DNA from: an uncultured Bacteroidia bacterium
GTDB taxonomy: Bacteria > Bacteroidota > Bacteroidia > NS11-12g > UBA9320
Direction of reading: 5' to 3'
NCBI GenBank assembly: GCA_905478335.1
Contig: CAJQIC010000009.1
Span: 62,001 to 126,000, forward strand
DNA: 64,000 nt
This document shows, one piece after another, positions 17,434-25,530 of this stretch (positions are counted from its first letter, which is position 1; each line of letters opens with the position of its first letter). The notes beneath the pieces were generated by a model, which searched no databases, was not told the origin of the DNA, and was given only the letters and a program-made list of their open reading frames with translations. Made by a program: the position numbers and the translations under genes.

Positions 17434-18408
17434 CTAGCCGTCGGTTTTCTTCTTATTAGGCTTAGAGATAGAATCACGCATACTTGTGTCTGCTTCAATA
17501 TTTCTCAGCTTATAATAATCCATTACACCTAAATTACCTGATCTAAATGCCTCGGCAATCGCCTTAGGTATCTCTGACTCGGCCAAAATTACTTGTGCTC
17601 TTGCACGCTGAGATTCAGCCTTCATTTCTTGTTCGCTTGCAACAGCCATTGCACGTCGCTCTTCTGCTTTTGCATTGGCGACTTTTAAATCCGCTTCAGC
17701 TTGATCTGTCTGTAATTCAGCGCCAATATTTTTTCCTATATCAATGTCGGCAATATCAATACTTAATATCTCAAAAGCCGTTCCCGCATCCAGTCCTTTG
17801 GAAAGAACCGTTTTCGAAATACGATCTGGATTTTCCAACACAGATTTGTGATCAGTGGCAGAACCAATCGTTGTAACAATACCTTCACCAACACGAGCCA
17901 GTATGGTTTCTTCACCAGCACCACCAACCAATTGATGAATGTTTGCTCTTACCGTCACACGCGCTTTAGCAATTAACTGAATTCCGTCTTTGGCTACGGC
18001 CGCAACCGGAGGTGTATTGATAACCCTCGGGTTAACACTAAGCTGTACCGCGTCAAACACGTCACGTCCTGCAAGATCAATTGCCGCAGCAAGGTTAAAA
18101 TCTAGTGGGATATTTGCTTTGTCGGCACTAATAAGTGCTTTGATTACATTGTTTACATTTCCTCCTGCCATGTAGTGCGTTTCCAAGTCGTTAACACCCG
18201 TATTCAAACCAGCTTTCACAGAGTTGATTTGAGCGTTAATGATAAGTGATGGCGGCACTTTACGAATGCGCATTAATATCAATTGCACAATACTTGTTCG
18301 CGCTCCAGACACCAATGCCGTAAACCACAATCCAATTGGGACAAAGTACAAAAACACAAAAAGGAAAATGAGAATTGCGCCAATGGCGAGCAATAATGAT
18401 GCATTCAT
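17434..18408 (-). CDS. floA: flotillin-like protein FloA
   Basis: A 324-residue SPFH/flotillin scaffold protein of functional membrane microdomains. It has an N-terminal membrane hairpin (residues 5-35), an SPFH domain (about 36-215; [53 protein letters not shown]), and a coiled-coil, Ala/Glu-rich tail ([21 protein letters not shown]). Length and motifs match bacterial FloA (YqfA). Its ATG overlaps the stop of the nfeD gene upstream as a 4-bp ATGA, so the two are translationally coupled. The pair is the classical NfeD-flotillin partnership. Confidence 0.95.
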   Translation of the reverse strand: MNASLLLAIGAILIFLFVFLYFVPIGLWFTALVSGARTSIVQLILMRIRKVPPSLIINAQINSVKAGLNTGVNDLETHYMAGGNVNNVIKALISADKANIPLDFNLAAAIDLAGRDVFDAVQLSVNPRVINTPPVAAVAKDGIQLIAKARVTVRANIHQLVGGAGEETILARVGEGIVTTIGSATDHKSVLENPDRISKTVLSKGLDAGTAFEILSIDIADIDIGKNIGAELQTDQAEADLKVANAKAEERRAMAVASEQEMKAESQRARAQVILAESEIPKAIAEAFRSGNLGVMDYYKLRNIEADTSMRDSISKPNKKKTDG

Positions 18409-18872
18409 ATGTCTAACTTTTTAATAAATATTTTATTCTGATTAATTCGAATCACTTCAATGGAGCTTCCCGTTTCTATGGCCTCTCCTTCTGAACTGAC
18501 TTCGACTTTTTTACCGTTGATTAGCCCTGTTCCCAGTGGCCGCATGGCCGAAAGTGCACGACCTTGATCGCCTACCTTCACCAAGTCTACAGCATCTTTC
18601 TTTGCCTTACTGGCAATGGTGCCTGTAGATGCCATTTTTGTCCAAACGCCACTTTTTAGCGCAAATAGAACGACACTAATGGTTACAATGCCCACAGAGA
18701 ATAACACCACGTTACCTGTTGTGTTTCCATACACGTTATAGGCTTGATAGACCCCAAAGCTGATAAACCCAAGGCCAATAATGCCTAACACCACACCCGG
18801 AGTCACTAATATTTCTACCAAAAGAAATACCAGGCCAATTGCAATGAAAAATATGATTAAACCTAAGGTCAT
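18405..18872 (-). CDS. NfeD family membrane protein
   Basis: A 155-residue protein of the short NfeD class, which lacks the ClpP-like protease domain. It has three or four membrane helices in the first ~85 residues, then a soluble OB-fold domain (about 95-155: [50 protein letters not shown]). Short NfeD proteins occur next to flotillin genes and are thought to act with them in membrane organisation. It overlaps floA by 4 bp. Confidence 0.93.
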   Translation of the reverse strand: MTLGLIIFFIAIGLVFLLVEILVTPGVVLGIIGLGFISFGVYQAYNVYGNTTGNVVLFSVGIVTISVVLFALKSGVWTKMASTGTIASKAKKDAVDLVKVGDQGRALSAMRPLGTGLINGKKVEVSSEGEAIETGSSIEVIRINQNKIFIKKLDI

Positions 18873-18946
18873 GCTTGTGTTTTACAACGTACGCAATTTA
18901 CATATAAAATGATATTTACTGACCTGATTTGGAGAAAGGCTTCAAT

Positions 18947-19822
18947 CTATACGACAAACGTAATACCGCTTCTAATTTCGATGTCGAAGACGTTTGCTGA
19001 CATTTGCTCCCCATCTAAGTGCGCATACATGAGTGATTGTGAACTAACCTGCACTTTTTTAACCTTGTATTGTGAAACAAATGGTGCACTAAGATGCTCG
19101 CCAGATTCCACTTTGGGGATGTTAAACAATCTTTTTAGAGGCGATAGCGCATCAATCAAAATTAAGTTTAACAAACCATCTTGCGCATCACTTTCTGGTG
19201 ATATTCTAAATCCTCCACCATACTCTGTGCCATTAGCAATAGCAATCATAAACAAACGTTTTTTGATTTGTTCATTTGACGTTTTAACCTCAACCTCTAC
19301 GCTTCTATAAAAGAGTACGTTCTTAAAAATGGCTATCCAATACTTCCATTTGCTCGAAACAAATGGGACCTTCATGCGCATCGTTTCTCTTGCCACACTG
19401 CCGTCGAAGCCAATACCCACCCCATTAAGAAAATATCTGTTGTTACAAATCCCGAAGTCGTAGTCGTCTCTTCCTGTGCGCATCACAGCCTGTATCGACT
19501 CAGCAATAGAAATTGGCCCATACACCAATCGATAAAAATCGTTACCACTTCCAGCCGGGACCAAATGAATGGTTCGGTTGTGCACATCGGTCACATTCAA
19601 AACCTCATTGACCGTTCCGTCTCCCCCTACAATAGAAACCACATCGGGTTGAGCAAGTTGTATTTGCTCCTGTATCGCAGTTAAATCGTTGGGTTTTTCG
19701 GTATAATAAAATATAAAATTGTGTTGTTTATGCTGTTTCGCAAAAGTCTCATAATCTGCACCAACTTTCTTGGCGGTTCCCCCACCCGCAAAAGGATTAC
19801 AGATGACGAGTATCTTAATCAA
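18947..19822 (-). CDS. diacylglycerol kinase family lipid kinase
   Basis: A 291-residue member of the DagK/YegS/sphingosine-kinase-like family. The ATP-binding domain shows [11 protein letters not shown] (about residue 9), [14 protein letters not shown] (about 65, the GGDGT nucleotide motif) and [10 protein letters not shown] (about 91). The C-terminal beta domain contains [20 protein letters not shown]. It most likely phosphorylates diacylglycerol or a related lipid; the exact lipid cannot be read off. Its ATG overlaps the fbp stop by 4 bp, so it is cotranscribed with and coupled to fbp. Confidence 0.9.
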   Translation of the reverse strand: MIKILVICNPFAGGGTAKKVGADYETFAKQHKQHNFIFYYTEKPNDLTAIQEQIQLAQPDVVSIVGGDGTVNEVLNVTDVHNRTIHLVPAGSGNDFYRLVYGPISIAESIQAVMRTGRDDYDFGICNNRYFLNGVGIGFDGSVARETMRMKVPFVSSKWKYWIAIFKNVLFYRSVEVEVKTSNEQIKKRLFMIAIANGTEYGGGFRISPESDAQDGLLNLILIDALSPLKRLFNIPKVESGEHLSAPFVSQYKVKKVQVSSQSLMYAHLDGEQMSANVFDIEIRSGITFVV

Positions 19823-20796
19823 TTACAACGCTTTAATACGTCATCAACCATGTGTGTTGAACCCATTATTACAGGAACGCGTTGATGAAGTTCTGATGGC
19901 TCAACCTCCATAATGCGTTGATCGCCAGTAGAGGCTTTCCCGCCAGCTTGCTCGGTAAGAAACGCCATCGGATTGCATTCATACATTAAGCGCAACTTAC
20001 CGTTTGGTGCTGAAGCACTGGCCGGATACATAAAGATCCCACCTTTTATTAAGTTTCTGTGAAAATCTGCCACCATTGAGCCAATATAACGTGCCGACAT
20101 TTTAGCTTCTTTACACGCATCAATGTATTGCTTAATGCCTTCAGGGAAGGTCTTATAGTTGCCTTCATTAACGGAATAAATGGCACCCATTTCTGGTGTA
20201 TGCATATTGGGGTGACTCAAGCAAAAATCGCCAATCGACATGTCAAGTGTAAACCCGTTAACACCAGCACCAGTTGTGTAAACCAACATCGTGCTAGATC
20301 CGTAAATGATATAGCCTGCAGCAATTTGATTTACCCCTTTTTGTAAACAATCGGCATCAGTGGCTTTTGTTCCAACTGGAGACACCCTTCTGTAAATTGA
20401 AAAAATTGTTCCAATAGGTGCATTCACATCAATATTAGACGACCCATCTAATGGGTCCATGGCTAAGACATACTTAGCGTCAGGGTTTAGGTGTCTGATA
20501 TAATCCTCTTCCTCACTTATAATGGCACAACAATCGCCACCAGCTGACAGAGAAGAAATAAACTCGTCGTTGGCAATCACATCCAGCTTTTTAACCTCCT
20601 CACCCTGGATATTGGTAGACCCATGCTCGCCTAGCACGTCTACAAGACCTGCTTTCCGCACATCTCGATTTACCAGTTTGGTCGCAAACTTTATATCACG
20701 AAAAATTTTAGATAAGTTACCTGAAGCTCCTGGGTGTTTAGCTTGCTCGTTAGCCACAAACTGACTTAAAGTTATGACGGTGTTTCTGTTTCTCAT
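19819..20796 (-). CDS. fbp: class I fructose-1,6-bisphosphatase
   Basis: A 325-residue gluconeogenic enzyme that removes the 1-phosphate from fructose 1,6-bisphosphate. Class I signatures are all present: [22 protein letters not shown], cited here as [17 protein letters not shown] (about residue 55); SEEE (about 95); the metal-binding [12 protein letters not shown] (about 113); and [20 protein letters not shown], cited as [18 protein letters not shown] (about 265). No lesion. It is the first gene of a leftward pair with the lipid kinase. Its promoter box faces that of the divergent aspartokinase gene across a 92-bp gap, so the two may affect each other. Confidence 0.97.
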   Translation of the reverse strand: MRNRNTVITLSQFVANEQAKHPGASGNLSKIFRDIKFATKLVNRDVRKAGLVDVLGEHGSTNIQGEEVKKLDVIANDEFISSLSAGGDCCAIISEEEDYIRHLNPDAKYVLAMDPLDGSSNIDVNAPIGTIFSIYRRVSPVGTKATDADCLQKGVNQIAAGYIIYGSSTMLVYTTGAGVNGFTLDMSIGDFCLSHPNMHTPEMGAIYSVNEGNYKTFPEGIKQYIDACKEAKMSARYIGSMVADFHRNLIKGGIFMYPASASAPNGKLRLMYECNPMAFLTEQAGGKASTGDQRIMEVEPSELHQRVPVIMGSTHMVDDVLKRCN

Positions 20797-20837
20797 TTTG
20801 GTTATTCTTCACAAACGCTTTAGTAGTGGTAAAAACG

Positions 20838-20845
20838 TAATTTTG
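20838..20845 (+). promoter_or_regulatory. -7 box TAATTTTG of the aspartokinase promoter
   Basis: Perfect TAnnTTTG element, 43 bp before ATG 20889. It overlaps the divergent fbp promoter region (the -7 boxes are 6 bp apart and face opposite ways). Confidence 0.5.
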
Positions 20846-20851
20846 CAGTGG

Positions 20852-20859
20852 CAAATATA
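20852..20859 (-). promoter_or_regulatory. -7 box TATATTTG of the fbp promoter
   Basis: Perfect TAnnTTTG element on the minus strand, 55 bp before the fbp ATG at 20796. Divergent and nearly overlapping with the aspartokinase promoter. Confidence 0.5.
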
Positions 20860-20888
20860 AGTCCACAAACAGCAATAAACTTGGTTGA

Positions 20889-22151
20889 ATGTTAGTATTC
20901 AAATTTGGAGGGGCATCTGTTAAAGATGCAAAATCGGTTCGCAACGTAGCAAACATCTTACAGCGTTATCAAAACGAACAAATTTTGGTCGTAGTTTCTG
21001 CCATGGGCAAAACAACGAACCTAATGGAATCATTGGTTGATGCCTACATTAATCAGAAAGACTTCAATTCAATTCTTGATGAGGTAAAATCTTTTCATCG
21101 AAAAATAACACAAGATTTAATCGGCGAAAACTCACAACAGTTCTATGAAGTTGAGAACCTGCTCATTGAATTGGAATGTGCTTTAGATACAGACATGTTA
21201 AGCAACGGTTATGACTTCGTCTATGATCAAATTGTGCCTTACGGCGAATTGATTTCTACACGAATTATTAGCCATTTCTTGAATGAGAATGACGTTACGA
21301 ATCGCTGGCTAGATGCCAGAAATTTTGTTGTCACCTCTTCCGATCATCGAAGAGCTAGAGTGGATTGGGACACAACCAAAAACCTGATTAGTAAAAGAGC
21401 CAAAAAGCTAATCGAAAAGCAGTTGACCATCACACAAGGCTTCATCGGCCGAACAATAGACAATACGACGTCAACACTGGGCCGTGAAGGGAGTGACTAT
21501 TCAGCGGCCATTTTTGCATTTTGTCTGGATGCGGCGTCTGTCACCATTTGGAAAGACGTACCTGGCGTGATGAATGGCGACCCAAAATTACTCGACAACA
21601 CAACATTGTTACCCGACATTTCTTTTAAAGAAGCAATTGAATTGGCTTACTACGGGGCATCTGTTATACACCCAAAAACGATACAGCCCTTATTAAAAAA
21701 ATCGATTCCATTATACGTTCGTTCATTCGTTGATGAACATGCTGCTGGAACCATTGTGCAAGACCACGGTCTTCAAAATGTGGTTGAGGTTCCGTGTTAC
21801 ATTGTAAAAGACAATCAAGTTATGCTTTCGTTGTCGTCAAAAGATTTTGCCTTTATTGTTGAAGACAACCTTAGTCATATATTCAGTGCACTTGCCTCGA
21901 GTGGCATTCAAATAAACTTGATGCAAAACACGGCCATTTCGTTTACCATATGTGTAAACAACGACGCCATGCGTATTGATAATTTCCTGTCTATCGTAGG
22001 AGAAACCTACTTGATAGAAAAAACAGAAAAACTAAAGCTCTTGACTGTGTTTAACCCGTCTAGCGATTCAAATTTGTCTAGTATCGGGGAAGGTAAAAAG
22101 GTAATTCTTGAGCACCGAACGCAAAACGCATTACAGGTTATTCTTCAATAG
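20889..22151 (+). CDS. aspartate kinase
   Basis: A 420-residue monofunctional aspartokinase, the first step of the Lys/Thr/Met/diaminopimelate pathway. It begins with the ATP-binding strand LVFKFGGASVKDA (the usual KFGGTSV with Ala for Thr). It carries ITQGFIGRT, TTLGREGSDYSAAIFA (family TTLGRGGSD; here E replaces the second G) and WKDVPGVMNGDP. Two ACT-like regulatory domains follow from about residue 300 (DNQVMLSLSSKDF, SSGIQINLMQNTAISFTICV), so feedback control by an amino acid is likely. There is no homoserine dehydrogenase domain. The last 14 bp overlap the end of the convergent SIMPL gene. Confidence 0.93.
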   Translation: MLVFKFGGASVKDAKSVRNVANILQRYQNEQILVVVSAMGKTTNLMESLVDAYINQKDFNSILDEVKSFHRKITQDLIGENSQQFYEVENLLIELECALDTDMLSNGYDFVYDQIVPYGELISTRIISHFLNENDVTNRWLDARNFVVTSSDHRRARVDWDTTKNLISKRAKKLIEKQLTITQGFIGRTIDNTTSTLGREGSDYSAAIFAFCLDAASVTIWKDVPGVMNGDPKLLDNTTLLPDISFKEAIELAYYGASVIHPKTIQPLLKKSIPLYVRSFVDEHAAGTIVQDHGLQNVVEVPCYIVKDNQVMLSLSSKDFAFIVEDNLSHIFSALASSGIQINLMQNTAISFTICVNNDAMRIDNFLSIVGETYLIEKTEKLKLLTVFNPSSDSNLSSIGEGKKVILEHRTQNALQVILQ

Positions 22152-22878
22152 CAAAGGTCGCGTTGATCTCATACTTTATGGTAATCTCTCGGAGTTCAGT
22201 TGCTCCAGACGATTGATTGGATTGGGTATTCATTACCCTTTTTTCTCTTGCAAACGGAACAGGCGGGTTGTAGCCATATTCTGCTTCACTAATCATAAGA
22301 ACTGCACCACATTTTTGGTCTAAGCTCTCTAATAAATAAGAAGCTTTGTCTTTTGCATTTTTAAGTGCCGCAATTTTTACTTCCTTTTTTATCGACTCCA
22401 TCTTAGAGTGTCTTAATGCACTGATTTGCATGTTGGCTACTCCTTTTGCATCAATCGTTTTGATAATTTGGTCCACAGTTTTAAAATCACTTAGCGTTAG
22501 CACAAGTGTTTTGTTTACCAACAATTCTTTCCCTGCGGGCCGATAATAATTACCCGCTGCACTCACTTTAATCTGGTTATCCTTTACCCCTGCCTTCTTA
22601 AGCTGCCCTAAAATTAAAGGTTCAATAGTGGTTATCGATATTTTGGTTTTATAGTCTTCGTACTTCTTACCAGGCTCAAATTCTTCTTTCCAGTATTCTT
22701 TAATATTGATGGTGAACTCAATAATATCTGGAACAATTTTTTTCTCAGCCGTTCCGGTTACATTGATGGTTCTAGTTTGATCTGCTGTTGTCGTTGTCAT
22801 TTTTTGAGCTTTACAATTCGTAAAAAAGAAACTGGTCAATACAAATATCCAAGTGATGCTGCGTTTGTTTGTTTTCAT
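22138..22878 (-). CDS. SIMPL domain-containing protein (DUF541)
   Basis: A 246-residue envelope protein of the SIMPL/DUF541 family. It starts with a lipoprotein-like signal (FFFTNCKAQ, possible lipidated Cys at about residue 22). The domain opens with INVTGTAEKKIVPDIIEFTI, the standard start of the family, and closes with ELREITIKYEINATFAIE. The function of SIMPL proteins in bacteria is poorly known; some relate to oxidative or envelope stress. It lies 6 bp downstream of the MORN gene, so the two form an operon. Its 3' end overlaps the aspartokinase gene by 14 bp. Confidence 0.88.
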   Translation of the reverse strand: MKTNKRSITWIFVLTSFFFTNCKAQKMTTTTADQTRTINVTGTAEKKIVPDIIEFTINIKEYWKEEFEPGKKYEDYKTKISITTIEPLILGQLKKAGVKDNQIKVSAAGNYYRPAGKELLVNKTLVLTLSDFKTVDQIIKTIDAKGVANMQISALRHSKMESIKKEVKIAALKNAKDKASYLLESLDQKCGAVLMISEAEYGYNPPVPFAREKRVMNTQSNQSSGATELREITIKYEINATFAIEE

Positions 22879-22884
22879 AATACG

Positions 22885-24036
22885 TTACCTCATTTCAATA
22901 TCGTTTTCAAATTGAACAGTGACAGAGCCACTAATTGGACTGTATAGCTCAAAGTCTCCTTCTTTCTTGCCATTCACCCAGGTGCCGCTTAAAGATGTTT
23001 GGCTTCCATTGACAACCTGTTTGCAATATCCATGTGGTTTGCCATTCCTAAAACTGCCATCAACATATCCTTCAGGACTCACCAACTTGCCTTTTCCGTT
23101 GAATTGATTGTTCCGAAACTCTCCTTCGTAGTGATACTTCTCTGAAAACCAAAAATGGCCATCTCCATGCATTAAATCACGGTACCATTGACCCTCGTAT
23201 CGCGTACCATTCGAAAAAGTTGCATTTCCATAACCAGTTCGACGACCCAATATAAAATCACCTTGATACAGTACCCCTTTGGGAACGCTTAATACACCTT
23301 CTCCCCAAAGGAAGCCAAGTCTAAAGTTACCTGTGTAGGCCATCCCGGTGGAATCCGAAAATGTCCCTTGTCCATTGGGTATCCCACTCTCCCAATTGCC
23401 ATTGTATTGAAGCGACGTGGGCCACCTCATCTCACCTTTACCAACAAAACAATCACCAGATATGCACTGACCACCAGGTATAATGCGCATCCCCCATTCC
23501 GATTGTAGCAATTGATTTTGAGCTGTCAAAAAACTATCGTTTACGCTAAACTTTACCAACTCAATATTTTTGTTTTTAAAATATACTTTGGCGTGCCCCA
23601 CGCCTAAATCGCCGTGGTAAATGAACTTATTGAAGGTGTCAACTTCGAACGCATCATAAGTATAATTTGCAAAATCAGATAACCGCATAGAAAAATCTAG
23701 CGCCATCGGCAACTCACCTTCAAAAGGACTAAACACATATCCCGAATCGTAGAATTGAACTTCCTTAAGGACAAAATTTTGATTGAAGATTAAACTAATC
23801 CCTTTTTCGTACGAACGCATTTCATACTCGTTGTTTGCTAAGGAAAATATTTCTTCTAACTGTCCCGAGTCTAAAGACTGAATTAACGCGGTAAGTGGAG
23901 GATACGTGGCAATTTGACCCAACATATATAAATATGGGCTCGTTTTTATCTCTTCTGTTGGCTTGGCTTGTCCAAAACCAACCAAACTACTCGCAACAAG
24001 TATTGCTAAAAAGACTCCTTTTGTAATGTATTTCAT
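22885..24036 (-). CDS. secreted MORN-repeat protein
   Basis: I take ATG 24036 as the start because it opens a good signal peptide (MKYITKGVFLAILVASSLVG ending at FGQA). The longer frame to 24093 adds 19 unlikely residues. The mature protein has an N-terminal ~170-residue segment, then about eight MORN repeats from residue ~205 to the end (YNGNWESGIPNGQGTF, YTGNFRLGFLWGEGVL, YEGQWYRDLMHGDGHF, YEGEFRNNQFNGKGKL). MORN repeats form an extended beta structure that binds lipids or proteins. An exported MORN protein probably works at the inner face of the outer membrane or in the periplasm. Operon with the SIMPL gene. Confidence 0.9.
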   Translation of the reverse strand: MKYITKGVFLAILVASSLVGFGQAKPTEEIKTSPYLYMLGQIATYPPLTALIQSLDSGQLEEIFSLANNEYEMRSYEKGISLIFNQNFVLKEVQFYDSGYVFSPFEGELPMALDFSMRLSDFANYTYDAFEVDTFNKFIYHGDLGVGHAKVYFKNKNIELVKFSVNDSFLTAQNQLLQSEWGMRIIPGGQCISGDCFVGKGEMRWPTSLQYNGNWESGIPNGQGTFSDSTGMAYTGNFRLGFLWGEGVLSVPKGVLYQGDFILGRRTGYGNATFSNGTRYEGQWYRDLMHGDGHFWFSEKYHYEGEFRNNQFNGKGKLVSPEGYVDGSFRNGKPHGYCKQVVNGSQTSLSGTWVNGKKEGDFELYSPISGSVTVQFENDIEMR

Positions 24037-24120
24037 GTAGACTTCTATACAAATAAACGTGAATGAAAATGAATAGTATGAATAGCCGAACATTTTTTTA
24101 TTTAGAATGTTTTAAAATAG

Positions 24121-24128
24121 TAGTTTTG
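24121..24128 (+). promoter_or_regulatory. -7 box TAGTTTTG upstream of ferredoxin gene
   Basis: Perfect TAnnTTTG element with 8 nt to ATG 24137. Predicts a leader of only a few bases for the ferredoxin-iscX-kdsC operon. Confidence 0.5.
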
Positions 24129-24136
24129 CACGCTTT

Positions 24137-24463
24137 ATGGCACATAAAATTCGATTTCTTTTTGAAAACAGTGACCTCAAGTCGAAAGAGGTAGATTGTG
24201 ATTCAGGTGATTCCATTTTGGATGTAGCGCATGATCATGACATTGAGTTGCACCACAATTGTGGGGCAGTTTGTGCATGTTCAACCTGCCACGTATACAT
24301 TGAAGAGGGTATGGACAGCTTGCCTGAAATTACAGACAAAGAAGAAGACTTTATTGATCGGGCTATTAATCCTAGCATTAATTCTCGATTGGCCTGTCAA
24401 TGTAAAATATCAAGTGATTTGACAGTCACTATTCCTGATCAAGAACAATTTAACGGACACTAA
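24137..24463 (+). CDS. 2Fe-2S ferredoxin (adrenodoxin/Isc type)
   Basis: A 108-residue ferredoxin with the adrenodoxin-type cysteine spacing: Cys in HNCGAVCACSTCHVYI (first, then +6 and +3) and the fourth ligand in RLACQCKI. A further Cys in GAVC and one in CQC are extra. It also has the acidic helix typical of the class (LPEITDKEEDFIDRA). In other bacteria such ferredoxins supply electrons to Fe-S cluster assembly. The following gene is IscX, which supports that role. One bp separates its stop from the next ATG, so the operon is tight. Confidence 0.92.
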   Translation: MAHKIRFLFENSDLKSKEVDCDSGDSILDVAHDHDIELHHNCGAVCACSTCHVYIEEGMDSLPEITDKEEDFIDRAINPSINSRLACQCKISSDLTVTIPDQEQFNGH

Positions 24464-24464
24464 G

Positions 24465-24701
24465 ATGGAGACATTTGAATTACCTATAGAGTGGTCTGAC
24501 TATGAAGACATCGCCATGACTTTATACGAAAAGTTTGGAGACGACTTTAACGAAGGTAAAATATACCGCATTCGATTTACTGATTTATTGAGTTGGGTGA
24601 TGGAAATCCCTAATTTCGCTGGAACAAAAGAAGATTGTAACGAAGGCCACCTAGAAATGATTCAATCAAACTGGGTATACGAGTGGCGTGACAATCAATA
24701 A
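24465..24701 (+). CDS. iscX: Fe-S cluster assembly protein IscX
   Basis: A 78-residue acidic protein with the IscX (YfhJ) fold. It has WSDYEDIAMTLYEKFGD at the start, then RFTDLLSWVMEIPNF (family DLHxWVLELxxF) and HLEMIQSNWVYEWRDNQ at the end. IscX binds IscS and iron and adjusts cluster assembly. The surface-forming acidic residues are conserved. It is encoded between the ferredoxin and the KdsC phosphatase with 1-5 bp gaps. The rest of the isc operon (iscS, iscU, hscBA) is not in the window. Confidence 0.92.
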   Translation: METFELPIEWSDYEDIAMTLYEKFGDDFNEGKIYRIRFTDLLSWVMEIPNFAGTKEDCNEGHLEMIQSNWVYEWRDNQ

Positions 24702-24706
24702 TCGTT

Positions 24707-25207
24707 GTGGCAGAAATATACTTACAGAAACTCAAACACATAAAAGTATTCGTCTTTGACATAGACGGGGTGTTAACCGACGGTAATATCAATGTTACCG
24801 ATGACGGAGTTTTTTTCAGATCTACAAGCGTGAAAGATGGGTATGGTATAGCCAAAGCACTTAAAGCAGGATTTAAAATCGTTGTTATCAGTGGTGGATC
24901 CGCCGAAGGTGTAAAAATTAGACTAAATCGTCTTGGCGTTGACGATGTTTTCTTACACGTTAAAAACAAGCTTGAGGTTTTAGACAGTTGGTTGATGAAA
25001 AATAATTATCAGCGTGAAGACTGTTTAATGATGGGCGATGATGAGCCTGATTTAAAAGTAATGGCTGCTGTAGGCTTTTCTTGCTGTCCGTCAGATTCGG
25101 TTCAAAAAGTTAAAGATGCCGTAGACTATCAATCTCCCAACGTTGGAGGCAAAGGTTGCGTTAGAAACGTGATTGAAACCCGTCTCAAACTATCAAACGA
25201 CTGGTAG
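24707..25207 (+). CDS. kdsC: 3-deoxy-D-manno-octulosonate 8-phosphate phosphatase (KdsC-like HAD)
   Basis: A 166-residue HAD-IIIC phosphatase without a cap domain. It shows VFVFDIDGVLTDG (both catalytic Asp, about residues 18 and 20), VVISGGSAEGV (motif II), KNKLEVLDSWL (motif III Lys) and MGDDEPDLKVM (motif IV). It is the KdsC type that makes KDO for lipopolysaccharide. The usual KdsC C-terminal GGxGxVR tail is present (GGKGCVRNVIE). The start is GTG 24707, because no ATG lies in frame nearby. It is the last gene of the operon; the first of two small terminators follows about 120 bp later. Confidence 0.9.
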   Translation: MAEIYLQKLKHIKVFVFDIDGVLTDGNINVTDDGVFFRSTSVKDGYGIAKALKAGFKIVVISGGSAEGVKIRLNRLGVDDVFLHVKNKLEVLDSWLMKNNYQREDCLMMGDDEPDLKVMAAVGFSCCPSDSVQKVKDAVDYQSPNVGGKGCVRNVIETRLKLSNDW

Positions 25208-25279
25208 TCAATCAGTTGTGCTAGCAATGTTTTACTAGAAATAATTTGTGATTCATAAAATTTACACTTTCTTTGTCTA

Positions 25280-25353
25280 GCCTTTGTGAGGAGGCATTTT
25301 TTCATGGTTAGTTTGGTTTATTTGCCCTGCTCATTAGAGCGGGGCTTCTTTTT
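25280..25353 (+). ncRNA. candidate small RNA / mini-ORF cassette, copy 1
   Basis: Predicted 74-nt transcript. Upstream is TTTG, 19 bp, and TTTCTTTG (25268-25275), one base from the Bacteroidota -7 box. The RNA then holds GGAGG (25290-25294), a T-rich linker, ATG at 25304 and a terminator hairpin, stem GCCCTGCTC / GAGCGGGGC with loop ATTA and a T-tract (25324-25353). From 25290 to 25353 it is identical to copy 2. GGAGG lies 9 nt before the ATG, an ideal Shine-Dalgarno spacing, and the mini-ORF MVSLVYLPCSLERGFF runs through the hairpin. It could be an untranslated RNA, a leader peptide or both. Not matched to a known family by me; comparison with the Flavo-1 RNA model would be the first test. 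Confidence 0.6.
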
Positions 25354-25440
25354 AGTCACAATTTGCACATATAGTCACATGTACTATAAATAATCTGTTA
25401 ATTCTTGCAATTCACAAGTGAATGACCTTATCTTTGCTTC

Positions 25441-25514
25441 GCCTTCGAAAGGAGGCATTTTTTCATGGTTAGTTTGGTTTATTTGCCCTGCTCATTAGAG
25501 CGGGGCTTCTTTTT
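25441..25514 (+). ncRNA. candidate small RNA / mini-ORF cassette, copy 2
   Basis: Second copy, 161 bp to the right. Its -7 box is perfect, TATCTTTG at 25429-25436, with a TTG 21 bp ahead of it. The 64 bases from GGAGG to the end of the T-tract match copy 1 without a mismatch, while the upstream promoter region is only partly similar. This separation of conserved and diverged parts argues for selection or recent gene conversion on the RNA itself. The mini-ORF from ATG 25465 stops at 25521 (18 codons, same first 17 residues as copy 1). The terminator hairpin (25485-25506) also fits as the end signal for this RNA and may serve the leftward LtaS-like gene poorly, as the T-tract is on the + strand. 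Confidence 0.6.
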
Positions 25515-25530
25515 GCCCTAAACTGACGCT

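Noticed and set aside
21300-21500. Aspartokinase EGSD as a damaged active site
   Set aside because: GREGSD differs from GRGGSD by one residue and the Ser and Asp are kept; I regard it as natural variation.
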